Below are positions 1 to 9,768 of a stretch of DNA of 48,728 nt, one piece after another. Each line of letters starts with the position of its first letter. Position 1 is the first letter of the stretch. A program made the translations under genes and the position numbers. This stretch comes from UBA961 sp049317525 (lineage in GTDB: Bacteria > Bacteroidota > Ignavibacteria > Kapaibacteriales > UBA961): assembly GCA_049317525.1 (NCBI GenBank), contig JBMOIC010000021.1, positions 1-48,728 of the forward strand, written 5' to 3'. The notes below the pieces were generated by a model. It ran no database searches and was not told where the DNA came from. It saw only the letters and a list, made by a program, of their open reading frames with translations.

Positions 1-106
1 GGAAGTAATTGAAACTGCACCAGTTACAGAAGAAGCAGCACCAGTTTCAGCAGAAACTGCTGATTCTCCTGCAGCTGAAGCATCAGCAGAAGAAGCTCAA
101 GACTGA
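1..106 (+). CDS. C-terminal tail of an unidentified protein (partial, Ala/Glu-rich)
   Basis: The reading frame is open from base 2 to the TGA at 104-106 and encodes about 34 residues made almost only of Ala, Glu, Pro, Ser, Val and Thr, ending EEAQD. Such acidic, disordered tails occur on some ribosomal proteins (for example bS16) of FCB bacteria, but nothing here identifies the protein. A strong terminator follows 25 bases downstream, so this is the end of its transcription unit. Confidence 0.6.
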   Translation, partial: EVIETAPVTEEAAPVSAETADSPAAEASAEEAQD

Positions 107-130
107 TTAACGTATAAATAGTTATATATG

Positions 131-161
131 AAAGCACATCGAAATATCGATGTGCTTTTTT
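131..161 (+). terminator. Rho-independent terminator
   Basis: A perfect 12-bp stem (131-142 with 147-158) closes a four-base AATA loop, and the 3' arm runs into a T tract (156-161). It lies just after the partial gene at the window start. Confidence 0.9.
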
Positions 162-220
162 ATTTATTTGTTATATATGTAGTAATTATGTTCATTCAAG
201 TATAATATGAATACATCAAG

Positions 221-2503
221 ATGTGCTTTATGTTAAGACTATTGTTTATAACAGTTGTGATACTTGTACTATCCTTTGATATATATGCTGATACTTATAA
301 GCTGACAGGTAGGGTTATATCTAATAATAAGCCCATTATTGGAGCAAATATTATTGTATCAAATACTAAGACGGGTTCAATAACAGGAAAAAAGGGCACG
401 TATACCATATCAAATCTTCAAAAGGGAAATTACACATTAAAAGTATCGTCAATTGGATGTATCTCTAAAGAAGTTCAAGTACGTATTAATAATGAACATG
501 TACAAGTTGATGATATAGAGCTTCAAGAAGACTTTTTAAAACTAGAAAATGTAATTGTAACAGCAACCCGCAGTGAAGTATTACGTAAAGATGCACCAAT
601 ACAATGTAGTTTAATAGATCAAAAGATCATTAAAGCTACGCAATCTGTGGTATTATCAGAAGGATTAAGCTTTCAACCAGCACTTAGAATCGAGAATAAT
701 TGTCAAAATTGTGGCTTTAGCGGCTTAAGAATGAATGGTTTAGAAAGTGCATATAGTCAGATATTAATTGATGGTAGACCAATTTTTAGTAGTCTTCAAG
801 GCGTATATGGATTAGAACAAATTCCTACAAATATGATAGAGAGAGTGGAAGTTGTAAGAAGCGGAGGTTCTGCATTGTATGGAAGTAGCGCAATTGCAGG
901 AACCGTAAATATTATTACAAAGGAACCACAAACAAATACGGGGTATTGTACAACTAATCAAGCATGGATAGATGGAAAATCTAATGATCAAACATATATG
1001 ATTGGTACTGATATTGTAAATGATGAAATAAATGCTGGAATATCTATACATGGCTTTAACAGAAATAGAAGTCAATGGGATATGAATAATGATGGATTTT
1101 CTGAAATAGGACAAATACGAGCTACATCTGTATCGATGAAAACATTTTATAAACCTTCAGAATTGTCAAAATTTATATGTACTGGTTTTAGTATGTATGA
1201 ATTTAGAAGAGGTGGAAATAAATTTGACCAGCCATTTCACAAAACGGATATTACTGAATCTACAACACACAATATTATGAATGCTGGTATAACATATGAA
1301 CAATTTACTGAGAGTAAGCTTCATAAATTCTCATCGTATTTACAATACCAACTATTAGATAGAGATAGTTATTATGGTTCTGGATTCGATGAAAATGCAT
1401 ATGGAATATCCATAGATCGTAGTCTAGTTTGTGGACTTCAATATTCAGGAATATTAGGTGAGATTGCTGGTGGAACTCACACAGTTGTTTCAGGTCTAGA
1501 GTATAACTCCAATACATTGAAAGATTTAGCACCATCATATAATCGAGTAATTAATCAAAAAGCAGCACAATTAGGATTGTACTTCCAAGATTTATGTGAA
1601 TATGAGGATATAGTTAATATACTAGTAGGCGGTAGATTGGACTATCATAATTTGGTAGGGATACCTGTTTTTAGTCCAAGAGTAAATGTACTATATAAAA
1701 TATCATCTGATATTCAAGGTAGAATTGGATATGCAAAAGGTTTCAGGGCTCCGCAAGTATTTGATGAAGATCTTCATATTTCTCAAGTAAATAGTGGGGG
1801 AATGATCATAAAGAATAAAGAAGATTTGAAACCTGAGTATTCTCATGCATTTAGTGGGTCATTAGATATAAATAAATATCTTGATGATTGGTCTGTAGGG
1901 GTTACAATTGATGTTTTTAATACTACACTAAACAATGTATTTATTTTAGAAAAAAAGGGCTTAGCTAATAATGGCGATATCTTATTAGAAAGAAGAAATG
2001 GCAATGCTGCTTATATTGCTGGGATAACCATAAATCCTAAAATTCAGTATAAAAAAACTATCAGTTTTCAATGTGGATATACATTCCAAAATAGTATATA
2101 TGACATTCCAGTGCAGTGGTCTAATACAGTTGAAAATAATAATAGTAGTTTTTTTAGGACACCAAATCATTATGGTTTTTATGTGATTTCTTGGAATCTT
2201 AATCAGTTAGTTTCATTAAATTTTTCGGGTGTATATACAGGTTCTATGATTGCCCAACATTATGCAGGTTTTATTAATCAAGATGTGCTTAGCGACACTC
2301 CCTCTTTTTTTGAAAACAATATTAAAATAGATATTGATCATCAATTTAATTCTAGTTTTGATATAACAATGAATATTGGAGTTCAAAATTTCACAAATGC
2401 TTTTCAAAAAGATTTTGATATTGGAATAAATAGAGATGCAGGCTATGTATATGGTCCAAGCAGACCTAGAACGTACTTTTTGGGATTAAGTATAAAAATG
2501 TAA
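221..2503 (+). CDS. TonB-dependent outer-membrane receptor
   Basis: Outer-membrane receptor that would import a scarce ligand (siderophore, cobalamin, metal chelate or similar) using TonB energy; the substrate cannot be read from the sequence. Residues 1-23 form a signal peptide, about 25-105 a carboxypeptidase-regulatory-like beta-sandwich, 111-118 a TonB-box-like VIVTATRS, and about 115-235 the plug. The plug has the NCxxCGF motif (C161, C164) typical of one FCB receptor class, followed by an 'ILIDGRPIFS' segment. The rest is a 22-strand-type barrel ending in an aromatic/Leu-rich strand. An in-frame ATG at 230 gives a cleaner signal peptide and is an equally good start; no clear ribosome site is visible. 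The gene stands alone, convergent with the carotenoid fusion gene, with only three bases between the two stop codons. Confidence 0.9.
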   Translation: MCFMLRLLFITVVILVLSFDIYADTYKLTGRVISNNKPIIGANIIVSNTKTGSITGKKGTYTISNLQKGNYTLKVSSIGCISKEVQVRINNEHVQVDDIELQEDFLKLENVIVTATRSEVLRKDAPIQCSLIDQKIIKATQSVVLSEGLSFQPALRIENNCQNCGFSGLRMNGLESAYSQILIDGRPIFSSLQGVYGLEQIPTNMIERVEVVRSGGSALYGSSAIAGTVNIITKEPQTNTGYCTTNQAWIDGKSNDQTYMIGTDIVNDEINAGISIHGFNRNRSQWDMNNDGFSEIGQIRATSVSMKTFYKPSELSKFICTGFSMYEFRRGGNKFDQPFHKTDITESTTHNIMNAGITYEQFTESKLHKFSSYLQYQLLDRDSYYGSGFDENAYGISIDRSLVCGLQYSGILGEIAGGTHTVVSGLEYNSNTLKDLAPSYNRVINQKAAQLGLYFQDLCEYEDIVNILVGGRLDYHNLVGIPVFSPRVNVLYKISSDIQGRIGYAKGFRAPQVFDEDLHISQVNSGGMIIKNKEDLKPEYSHAFSGSLDINKYLDDWSVGVTIDVFNTTLNNVFILEKKGLANNGDILLERRNGNAAYIAGITINPKIQYKKTISFQCGYTFQNSIYDIPVQWSNTVENNNSSFFRTPNHYGFYVISWNLNQLVSLNFSGVYTGSMIAQHYAGFINQDVLSDTPSFFENNIKIDIDHQFNSSFDITMNIGVQNFTNAFQKDFDIGINRDAGYVYGPSRPRTYFLGLSIKM

Positions 2504-2506
2504 GAA

Positions 2507-4534
2507 TTATATCGTACTTTTTTTTCGATATAATCTATGCATAGCTATGCTATGAGGGAAACTAATACAAGAGATAAATATAAAAAATGTTCCCCAATGG
2601 ACAAATGCATCTGTTTCTGATAAAGATGTTTGTGGCCTTAATATGAAGAATACCAAAAGCATTAACCAAGCCCCAGCGTGAAAGGGCAAAGCTTTTTTCC
2701 AAATCGCAATATTACTTTGTTTGATATGATCTTTAATGTGTCCCCAACTTGTAATGCTGTGCTGTCCAATAAAATACATACCAAAAGCCAATAGCAAAGG
2801 AATCTGGCTTGAAATCATAAGCCATATAATAGTTATTGATAAAGAATATTGTTTCTTGAAGATAGAAAACAAGAAAAATGGTAAGAATATCCACTCAGGG
2901 ATTTGCCAAGAAAGGGTAGAATTGGCAATAGAATTGGTAATGTTATTTGTTTCTGTTAAATGGCTGGTTAATATATAGAGCAGAACAATGAATCCCCATA
3001 AAAAAGAAATGAAAGGATGAAATCCCCATTGCTTTCCATCTGCTTCTCCAAAATGCCAACAAGAATATCCAATAAAAATAAATAATGCCAAAGGAGGATA
3101 CACATACCAGATAGAACCAATTATTGAAGATAAAAGTAAATAGCTGATAATAAATGAAGGCGTTTTTTTTAAATCCCAATGTCCCATTTCAAGGATATGA
3201 TCAACAGCGCCATGTGGAATTCCTACAATAAAAAATCCTATTGCAAGTATTCCATATCCTATGATTTGTTGAGAAATTGTATTATATCCAAGTGTATATA
3301 ATAGTATAGTTAGGCATGTTAATAGAAGAGGTCTTAACCAAGAAAGTACAATCAATTTCTGCACAAGAGCTAGTAAAAATGGCGTCCAAGGTAATGCAGT
3401 AAAAAGCAAAATATCTTCTGTAAGCGAAGTTTTTTCATCCAAAAACCGTAAAATATGTTTCGTATCTACACCACTAAATAAAGATTGAAAAATAGGTTTT
3501 CCTAGATGAGGTTTGGTATATAAGATATGTAGTAATAATGAATCATAAAAAGCAAAACGCCCTTTAGACATCTGAGTATATTCTTTATTTAGAGAGTTTA
3601 TATCTTGAGACAAAATTATATTATCAACGATATTATTAGCGTGATAAAACATAGATTTAAATGTATATCCAGTACTGGGTTTAGTTAGATAATTTCTGGC
3701 ACCTAATAGAATAATATCTTGCTTGATTTCATTGTCAATCTTTACATTACTCATGGGAATACAGCCTTGCTCTCTATCTATAATAGAATATTCCCCGAAT
3801 TGTTCTTTAATATAATGATCTAGATTTTGTTCAGCACTTTGCTTTTGGATAAGATCTGAACCAAATCTTGTGATTTCAACTAATGCTTGCGAAGAAGTAA
3901 ATGGTAGAACATATACAAACTGCGTAGAATTGTTTTGTTCAATATTAAAATCCATCATTCTAAATGTATCTACATCAAATAGAGGCTTGTTTATTTGAAT
4001 CGTCCAACCAATAAAACTTTGATAAATATGTGTTTGAAAATGTTCCTTTGAAAGATATATAGGAGTTCTAGAATCAAATACAATATCAGCATAATACAGC
4101 AACTCTTTTGTACTTACATAGGCTCCAGTATTATTTCTTGATATATCATCAACCGCACAATATAATCTATCCCATGAATAGATTTTTTCAAGCTTCTCAA
4201 TTTCTTGATAAAGCGAAATGCTTTCTATATGATTATATGTTAATGGGCTAATATTATCAACTTTTGTATCTGAAATTTGAATATGAGACCAAGAATGAGA
4301 AATAAACGGAGAGAGAATTTCTAGAATTGTATCTTGTTCATTAGCCCAGAAACAAAATGTTTTATCATTAGTATTATGAAGGGTAGGATCTATTAATAGA
4401 ATATTTTTTTGATGCAAAAGATTTTGTCTATGCAATTCTAGTAATACTAAACAAGCTGAAACACCAGCACCTGCAAAAATATAATCATACTTTTTTGCAT
4501 TGTTTGGCATATGTGAGCTTAAAGAAGTATTCAT
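2507..4534 (-). CDS. Lycopene cyclase / beta-carotene 15,15'-dioxygenase (Brp/Blh) fusion
   Basis: A 675-residue fusion. Residues about 15-370 resemble CrtY-type lycopene beta-cyclases: a dinucleotide-binding AGAGVSA (21-27), DKTFCFW (57-63), FDSR (153-156), QSFIGW (172-177), MDF (194-196), and KPSTGYTF (285-292). These enzymes close both ends of lycopene to give beta-carotene. Residues about 395-675 are a multi-pass membrane domain of the Brp/Blh family, which cleaves beta-carotene to two retinals. They carry the family's histidine motifs PHGAVDH (440-446), WHFGEAD (493-499), GQHS (590-593), FHAGAW (618-623) and PHSIAMH (660-666). The two activities are consecutive steps, so the fusion suggests channelling of the intermediate to retinal (inference). 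No opsin gene is in the window. The gene lies 121 bases after tyrS on the same strand. Family assignment is strong; activity is inferred. Confidence 0.92.
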   Translation of the reverse strand: MNTSLSSHMPNNAKKYDYIFAGAGVSACLVLLELHRQNLLHQKNILLIDPTLHNTNDKTFCFWANEQDTILEILSPFISHSWSHIQISDTKVDNISPLTYNHIESISLYQEIEKLEKIYSWDRLYCAVDDISRNNTGAYVSTKELLYYADIVFDSRTPIYLSKEHFQTHIYQSFIGWTIQINKPLFDVDTFRMMDFNIEQNNSTQFVYVLPFTSSQALVEITRFGSDLIQKQSAEQNLDHYIKEQFGEYSIIDREQGCIPMSNVKIDNEIKQDIILLGARNYLTKPSTGYTFKSMFYHANNIVDNIILSQDINSLNKEYTQMSKGRFAFYDSLLLHILYTKPHLGKPIFQSLFSGVDTKHILRFLDEKTSLTEDILLFTALPWTPFLLALVQKLIVLSWLRPLLLTCLTILLYTLGYNTISQQIIGYGILAIGFFIVGIPHGAVDHILEMGHWDLKKTPSFIISYLLLSSIIGSIWYVYPPLALFIFIGYSCWHFGEADGKQWGFHPFISFLWGFIVLLYILTSHLTETNNITNSIANSTLSWQIPEWIFLPFFLFSIFKKQYSLSITIIWLMISSQIPLLLAFGMYFIGQHSITSWGHIKDHIKQSNIAIWKKALPFHAGAWLMLLVFFILRPQTSLSETDAFVHWGTFFIFISCISFPHSIAMHRLYRKKSTI

Positions 4535-4655
4535 TATTCAGTTTTAGAATACAAATCCTATTGTAGGCTTCTTATGGAAGGAATAGGAAATTAGTTTATA
4601 GTAATGATAAAAAGAATAATGAAAAATAAATGAAAATGACATATTGCATCATGTT

Positions 4656-5876
4656 TTACATCATAATCTTTAAAAATTTTCTTTTACCAGCTTTAATAAT
4701 TCTTGGATTGGAAATATCTACAGTTTGAGCAATATCGCTAATTTTCTCACCATCAATGCTTACACCGCCACCTTGAATAAGACGTCTAGCTTCACCTTTA
4801 GAAGTAACCATTCCTGTATGTGCTAAAACATCTACTATCAAAGGGTTAGACCCTAATTCAGATATTGATCTTTCATCTACAATATCGGGTAAATCTTTTT
4901 TAACAAAGATTCTTTCGAATTCTTCAAAAGCTGCTTGCCCAGCTTCTTTACCATGATACACTGCAACTACTCCCATTGCAGTATCAACTTTAGCTTGCCG
5001 CGGGTGAATTAAGCCTTGTGCCAAACCAATAGAAAGTTCTTTTGTTTTAGACTCACTTTCCATTGCAGCATATTGATAGTAGCGAGTAATTAAGGTATCT
5101 GGAATAGACATCACCTTGCCAAACATTTCACGTGGAGTATCGGTAATTGCAATATAATTTCCCAGTGATTTACTCATTTTTTCAATACCATCTGTGCCTT
5201 CTAAGATTGGCATAATGATAATGCCTTGGGGTTCTACACCGTATGCTTTTTGTATTTCACGTCCAACAATCAAGTTGAATTTTTGATCTGTTCCACCTAA
5301 TTCTATATCAGATTTTATCGCTACAGAATCCATTGCTTGGGCAAGTGGGTATAAAAACTCATGAATACTTAATGGTTCATTTGCATGAAAGCGCTTAGAA
5401 AAATCATCTCTTTCTAGCATTTGTGCAACCGTATATTGAGCAGCAAGCTTTATGATATCTGCAAATGACATCGTTGAAAGCCATTCGGAATTATATTTGA
5501 TTGTCAGATTAGACGCTGATAATATATATGAAGCTTGTTCAAAATAACTTAAGCCATTTGCTCTGGTTTCTTCTAAAGAAAGGGCAGGACGTGTTTTAGA
5601 CTTACCCGTTGGATCACCAATCATTCCAGTAAAATCACCAATTATTAAAATTGCTTGATGCCCTAAATCCTGAAATTGTCGCATTTTTCTTAATACTACA
5701 GCATGGCCAATATGTAAATCTGGACGGCTGGGATCGCATCCTAATTTAATTATTAATGGCTTTTTTGAAGTAATGGATCGTTCGATTTTTTTTACAATTT
5801 CATCTTCTGGAAAAATTTCTGCTACACCTGTACGCAGAATGTCCATTTGTTCATTTAAAGTAGGGAATATTGTCAT
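4656..5876 (-). CDS. tyrS: Tyrosyl-tRNA synthetase
   Basis: Cytosolic class I aminoacyl-tRNA synthetase charging tRNA-Tyr. The HIGH signature is at residues 55-58 (in GCDPSRPDLHIGH), the KMSKS loop at 233-237, and an S4-like RNA-binding domain fills about 340-406. The GCDP form of the first motif and the 406-residue length fit the TyrZ-type subgroup rather than the E. coli TyrS type. It lies 31 bases after the glycosyltransferase gene upstream on the same strand. Complete, with no oddities. Confidence 0.96.
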   Translation of the reverse strand: MTIFPTLNEQMDILRTGVAEIFPEDEIVKKIERSITSKKPLIIKLGCDPSRPDLHIGHAVVLRKMRQFQDLGHQAILIIGDFTGMIGDPTGKSKTRPALSLEETRANGLSYFEQASYILSASNLTIKYNSEWLSTMSFADIIKLAAQYTVAQMLERDDFSKRFHANEPLSIHEFLYPLAQAMDSVAIKSDIELGGTDQKFNLIVGREIQKAYGVEPQGIIIMPILEGTDGIEKMSKSLGNYIAITDTPREMFGKVMSIPDTLITRYYQYAAMESESKTKELSIGLAQGLIHPRQAKVDTAMGVVAVYHGKEAGQAAFEEFERIFVKKDLPDIVDERSISELGSNPLIVDVLAHTGMVTSKGEARRLIQGGGVSIDGEKISDIAQTVDISNPRIIKAGKRKFLKIMM

Positions 5877-5907
5877 ATTATTCAGGATAAAATAGGGTCT
5901 GATTACA

Positions 5908-7764
5908 TTATAAATACGGTTGTAAAAGTTGCATTGCAGCTGCTGGAATTTTAACTCCCATTTTAACTAATCGAGGAACTAATTCTGCAGCTTCTAAATA
6001 TCGTTTTTGAGTAATTAAAATATCAAATAAGATAGTATAACAAGACAAAATATTATCCTGGGCTTTAATTGTTCTTCTAGCCAATATTTCTGCATTGGCA
6101 TAATCTTTATTTACAAAATATAGCAATGTGAGATTATTTAGATATGTAGCACCATTAGGAGCAAGTCTAACAGCTTTTTCGGCAGCTTTTAATGCTTCAG
6201 GAAACATTTTTTTCTTTTCATAAGCAACTGTTAAGTTTTGATATACAGCTGGGTCTTGAGATTCTAAAGAATCAGCAACTTTTAGTACTGCAATTGCTTT
6301 ATCATAATCAGGATTGAGACCATATAAATATACTTTAGATAAATCACTATAAAAGATGTCTTGATCAGGAGAAAGCTCTATGGCATTTTTATATGCCTGT
6401 ATAGCTAAAATTGGTTTGTCTGCAGTATATAATGCTTTGCCATGTGCATGTTGAATTTCTGCTTTTTCAGGATATACTTTTGCTCCTTGTGTCCAATATG
6501 ACAATCTATTTTCATAACTCGGTAAATAATTCCAAGCAATTGCTGCATAGACAAAAACTACAGGAAGGAAGGTAAAAACCTTCATTAAAGTCCAATTATT
6601 ACTAGAAATACTTTTAAACAATATCTCTATTAATAGTACTAATATTGCGATAAAAGGTAAGAAAGACCGATGTTCGGCATATGTAAAATAAATATCACCA
6701 TTTTTTCTACTTGCAGCCATTGTTGGTAGTAAAATGAGTAAAAACCACAGAGTCCAAAAAAGAATAGTAGATCCTTCTACTTTTCTATTCATAAGAATTC
6801 CTGCTATGATACCGATGATACCAAGCCCTAAACCTGTCATGGCCCAATCATAACTACCTAAAACGAAAAGCTTTAAAGGAATAAAAGCTTTTGCAATGAT
6901 AATTGGAATTGTTTGAATATTTCTCAATAATTCAAATGGGCCTACAATATCACCAGATGGAGGAATACCTTTTAATGCAGAATAACGCATCAATAAGAAA
7001 ATGACAGATAATGCAATCCAACCAATGATGGGCAATGTATTTCTTTGAAGAATGCTAATGAAATTATGTATAAATCCATTTTTTTTATCGGGCTTATCTA
7101 TCAATAAATAATCTGCAAAAAAGCATAGAACAGGCAAAACGATTGCAGATTCTTTGGTAAACAATGTGCACATATAAAATGCTAAATGAAGCCATAAGCG
7201 CCACTTACCGCCATAAGCTTTATAAGAATAATACAATAAAAAACTAGGTATCCAGAACATCATTAATAATGAATCATTTCTTCCTGGAATCCATGCTGCC
7301 AAAGGAACGAATAAAGGATGAAAGGCATATAATAAGATAAACCCAAATTGGATGGGGCCTTGACCATACAATACGGTAATTAATCGCCAAACAAGTAAAA
7401 CAGAAATTACAAAGTAAATGATATTAGCAAAGTGATATGCTTGAGGTTGTATGCCACTAAACTGAGCATCAATAATAAAGCTTCCAAATAAAAAAGGCCT
7501 ATATAAAGCACCATAATAATTGGTACTAAAAATCTTGCTTAGATTAGAAATATTTGCATTAAATGTTGCATTATCAAGAATTAATGAATTATCATCTAGA
7601 TAAGAATAATCATAATCCATTGCTGGCATATAAAAGGCAAAAGATAAAATAGCTAGAATAATATAAGGAGCAAATAATTTGCTATATACTTTCCATGTTG
7701 GATCTGCTGGAGGTATATATTCACTTATAGCTTTTCCATAAAGATAAAGTGGCATTTTTAACAT
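5908..7764 (-). CDS. TMTC-like membrane glycosyltransferase with C-terminal TPR repeats
   Basis: A 618-residue integral membrane protein. Residues about 30-425 hold roughly ten membrane segments. The first external loop has a YLDDNSL motif (D57, D58), the acidic pair of GT-C glycosyltransferases. Downstream lie an ALYRP segment, an HP at 149-150 and a GRNDSLL at 161-167, a set like that of TMTC/DUF1736 protein O-mannosyltransferases. Residues about 430-618 form four or five tetratricopeptide repeats. By homology it would move a sugar from a lipid-phosphate donor onto protein or glycan on the periplasmic side, with the TPRs binding the acceptor (inference). An in-frame ATG at 7755 is an alternative start. 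A terminator separates it from yidC upstream. Confidence 0.75.
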   Translation of the reverse strand: MLKMPLYLYGKAISEYIPPADPTWKVYSKLFAPYIILAILSFAFYMPAMDYDYSYLDDNSLILDNATFNANISNLSKIFSTNYYGALYRPFLFGSFIIDAQFSGIQPQAYHFANIIYFVISVLLVWRLITVLYGQGPIQFGFILLYAFHPLFVPLAAWIPGRNDSLLMMFWIPSFLLYYSYKAYGGKWRLWLHLAFYMCTLFTKESAIVLPVLCFFADYLLIDKPDKKNGFIHNFISILQRNTLPIIGWIALSVIFLLMRYSALKGIPPSGDIVGPFELLRNIQTIPIIIAKAFIPLKLFVLGSYDWAMTGLGLGIIGIIAGILMNRKVEGSTILFWTLWFLLILLPTMAASRKNGDIYFTYAEHRSFLPFIAILVLLIEILFKSISSNNWTLMKVFTFLPVVFVYAAIAWNYLPSYENRLSYWTQGAKVYPEKAEIQHAHGKALYTADKPILAIQAYKNAIELSPDQDIFYSDLSKVYLYGLNPDYDKAIAVLKVADSLESQDPAVYQNLTVAYEKKKMFPEALKAAEKAVRLAPNGATYLNNLTLLYFVNKDYANAEILARRTIKAQDNILSCYTILFDILITQKRYLEAAELVPRLVKMGVKIPAAAMQLLQPYL

Positions 7765-7784
7765 ATCTATTCCATATTATGTAA

Positions 7785-7821
7785 GAAAAAAGAGCAAGGC
7801 TTTTTTAAAGCGATGCTCTTT
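7785..7821 (-). terminator. Terminator downstream of yidC (minus strand)
   Basis: An 8-bp outer stem (7789-7796 with 7814-7821) and an inner stem GCTTT/AAAGC (7799-7803 with 7807-7811) are separated by a symmetrical AG/GA internal loop. On the minus strand the hairpin is followed by a run of T. It sits between the yidC stop and the TMTC-like gene. Confidence 0.8.
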
Positions 7822-7842
7822 AATTGATTCAAGAGCTATAGT

Positions 7843-9717
7843 TTACTTTTTTCTATTTGAATTAGGCAATTTATTACCTATGGGCTGTCTCTTAGATGAT
7901 TTCTGTGCCGTTCCACCAGCTTTTTGTTGTTGGGCAATTTCTTGGGCCATTCTCATTCTTTTTGCAAACCAACCTTCGGATTTTGGCATTTTTTTAAGAT
8001 CATCCAAAGTAATTTTATTTTTAGAGAATTTAGTAACCCATACTTGTTGTAAAATGCCTAACAAAGTAAAAGTAAAATAATAAACATTTAGTCCGGCAGG
8101 AAAACCAGAGAACATAAATGTAAACATGATAGGCATCATATATACCATCGATTTTTGATTTGGATCGGTAATTGTCATTTTTTGTTGAATAAACATTGCC
8201 AATCCCATCAATAATGCTAAACCACTTAATTTGTCAATATGGAATAATGGTAATTTAAAACCTAAATCAAATAAGACATCAGGGACAGATAAATCTGTTA
8301 TCCAGCCAAAGAAGTGAGCTTGGCGAATATCCATCCAACTTCCTAAAACTGCCCACAATGCAATTAAAATAGGCATTTGTAAAATCATAGGTAAACAGCC
8401 ACCAGCTGGGTTTATACCATATTCCTGATACACTTTCATTGTTTCTTGAGATAAAGCAACTCTATCATCTTTAAACTTTTCTTGTATCTTTTGAATCAAT
8501 GGTTGAACAGCTTTTGTTTTTTGCATTGATTTCATTTGAGAAACACTAAATGGATAGAGAAGCAATTTCATGATTAAACTGAATACAAGAATTGCTATTC
8601 CATAATTTGGAATAAATATGTGTAAAAAGCGCAACATTGGTAACATAATATATTCACCAATTGGTGCAACTAGCCATTTTACGCCATAAAATGTTCCAAA
8701 ATTGATTGTTTTTTCTATACCATAATGTTGTAATGTATCATAAATTTGAGGTCCAATATAAAATGTGAAACCATCGGTTTGCTGCCCTCCAGTATATCGA
8801 ACTCTATATGCTAATGAATACTTTTCAGTATAACCATCACCTAATGCGCCGATTCTGATTCCTTCTACAAAACCCATTGCATCTGGATTAATTTTATCAG
8901 GAATTATAGCAGAAACAAAATACTTAGTCCGTGTTGCTAAATAATCAATAGCACCTATTGTTTGGCCAGTAGTAGGAACTGCATAATCAGTTGCATCATA
9001 TTCTTCTATTTGCCCATTAACAGAGGCAAGAGCTACAGAGGTATTGGATTCATCGACACTGTTTTGTTCTTGGAATTTCAAACCACCTTTCCAGCTCATA
9101 TCATAATAGCGTTGTGGTAAAAAATTCTCCATATTTTTTAATGTAATTCCAGCTTTACATGCATATGTATTGCCATATAAAGTAAAAGTTTTAATGATTT
9201 CACTTCCAGGAGCAAGAACAATTTTTGCTGTAATTGTTAAAGAGTCATTTCCTTTCAGTGTAAAAGATCTTTGATCACCTTCAAAACTAAAATTCATGCC
9301 CCTTGTGTCTACTTTTTTTCCTTCGGGACCAATAAAAGTGATTGCAGCTTCACGATTTTTTGCATTGATTAGCTGAACTGGGGCACCTTTATATGTTTTA
9401 TCATGCCATGAAGAATATTGTTTTAGTTCCCATCGTGCAATAGATCCACCTTTTGTGCTAAGCATGATACGCACTAAATCAGTTTCAATGCGAACAAAAT
9501 CTTCTTTACTTTCAGAAATAGTAGGTTGATTTGTAGGTGCATTAGTTGTATTTACAGCTGCAGCTTGATTTGCATTGATTTTCTGTTTTGTTTCAGTAAC
9601 AGTTGGATTTACTGTTCTTTGATGAGTACTCATCCATATTACCCATCCGGTAACAATAATAGTAATCAGGATGAAACCAATAAAACTACGTTTGTCAATT
9701 GGCTGTTGTTGTTGCAT
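7843..9717 (-). CDS. yidC: Membrane protein insertase YidC
   Basis: Inner-membrane insertase that places membrane proteins into the bilayer, alone or with SecYEG. Residues 13-29 form the N-terminal anchor typical of Gram-negative YidC. About 75-350 is the large periplasmic beta-domain. About 370-575 is the conserved 60-kDa inner-membrane protein domain with its membrane helices and the cytoplasmic coiled-coil hairpin (MKSMQKTKAVQPLIQKIQEK). The lysine- and glutamine-rich tail (about 595-624) is basic, as expected for ribosome contact. The length of 624 is normal for this group. It follows valS by 51 bases on the same strand and ends in a clear terminator. Confidence 0.96.
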   Translation of the reverse strand: MQQQQPIDKRSFIGFILITIIVTGWVIWMSTHQRTVNPTVTETKQKINANQAAAVNTTNAPTNQPTISESKEDFVRIETDLVRIMLSTKGGSIARWELKQYSSWHDKTYKGAPVQLINAKNREAAITFIGPEGKKVDTRGMNFSFEGDQRSFTLKGNDSLTITAKIVLAPGSEIIKTFTLYGNTYACKAGITLKNMENFLPQRYYDMSWKGGLKFQEQNSVDESNTSVALASVNGQIEEYDATDYAVPTTGQTIGAIDYLATRTKYFVSAIIPDKINPDAMGFVEGIRIGALGDGYTEKYSLAYRVRYTGGQQTDGFTFYIGPQIYDTLQHYGIEKTINFGTFYGVKWLVAPIGEYIMLPMLRFLHIFIPNYGIAILVFSLIMKLLLYPFSVSQMKSMQKTKAVQPLIQKIQEKFKDDRVALSQETMKVYQEYGINPAGGCLPMILQMPILIALWAVLGSWMDIRQAHFFGWITDLSVPDVLFDLGFKLPLFHIDKLSGLALLMGLAMFIQQKMTITDPNQKSMVYMMPIMFTFMFSGFPAGLNVYYFTFTLLGILQQVWVTKFSKNKITLDDLKKMPKSEGWFAKRMRMAQEIAQQQKAGGTAQKSSKRQPIGNKLPNSNRKK

Positions 9718-9768
9718 GAAATTTATTGTCCTTATTTGATTGCGAAAACACGCAAATACTAAAAATCT

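Noticed and set aside
201..206. TATAAT as -10 of a promoter for the TonB receptor
   Set aside because: No -35 element lies at a usable distance (a TTGTTA is 27 bases upstream).
2506..2534. 9-bp inverted repeat with a T8 loop between the TonB receptor and the carotenoid fusion gene
   Set aside because: The arms are A/T-rich, the T tract is in the loop rather than after the stem, and it overlaps a stop codon; too weak to call a terminator.
9526..9762. Plus-strand frame opposite yidC
   Set aside because: It is antisense to the YidC N-terminus and has no independent features.
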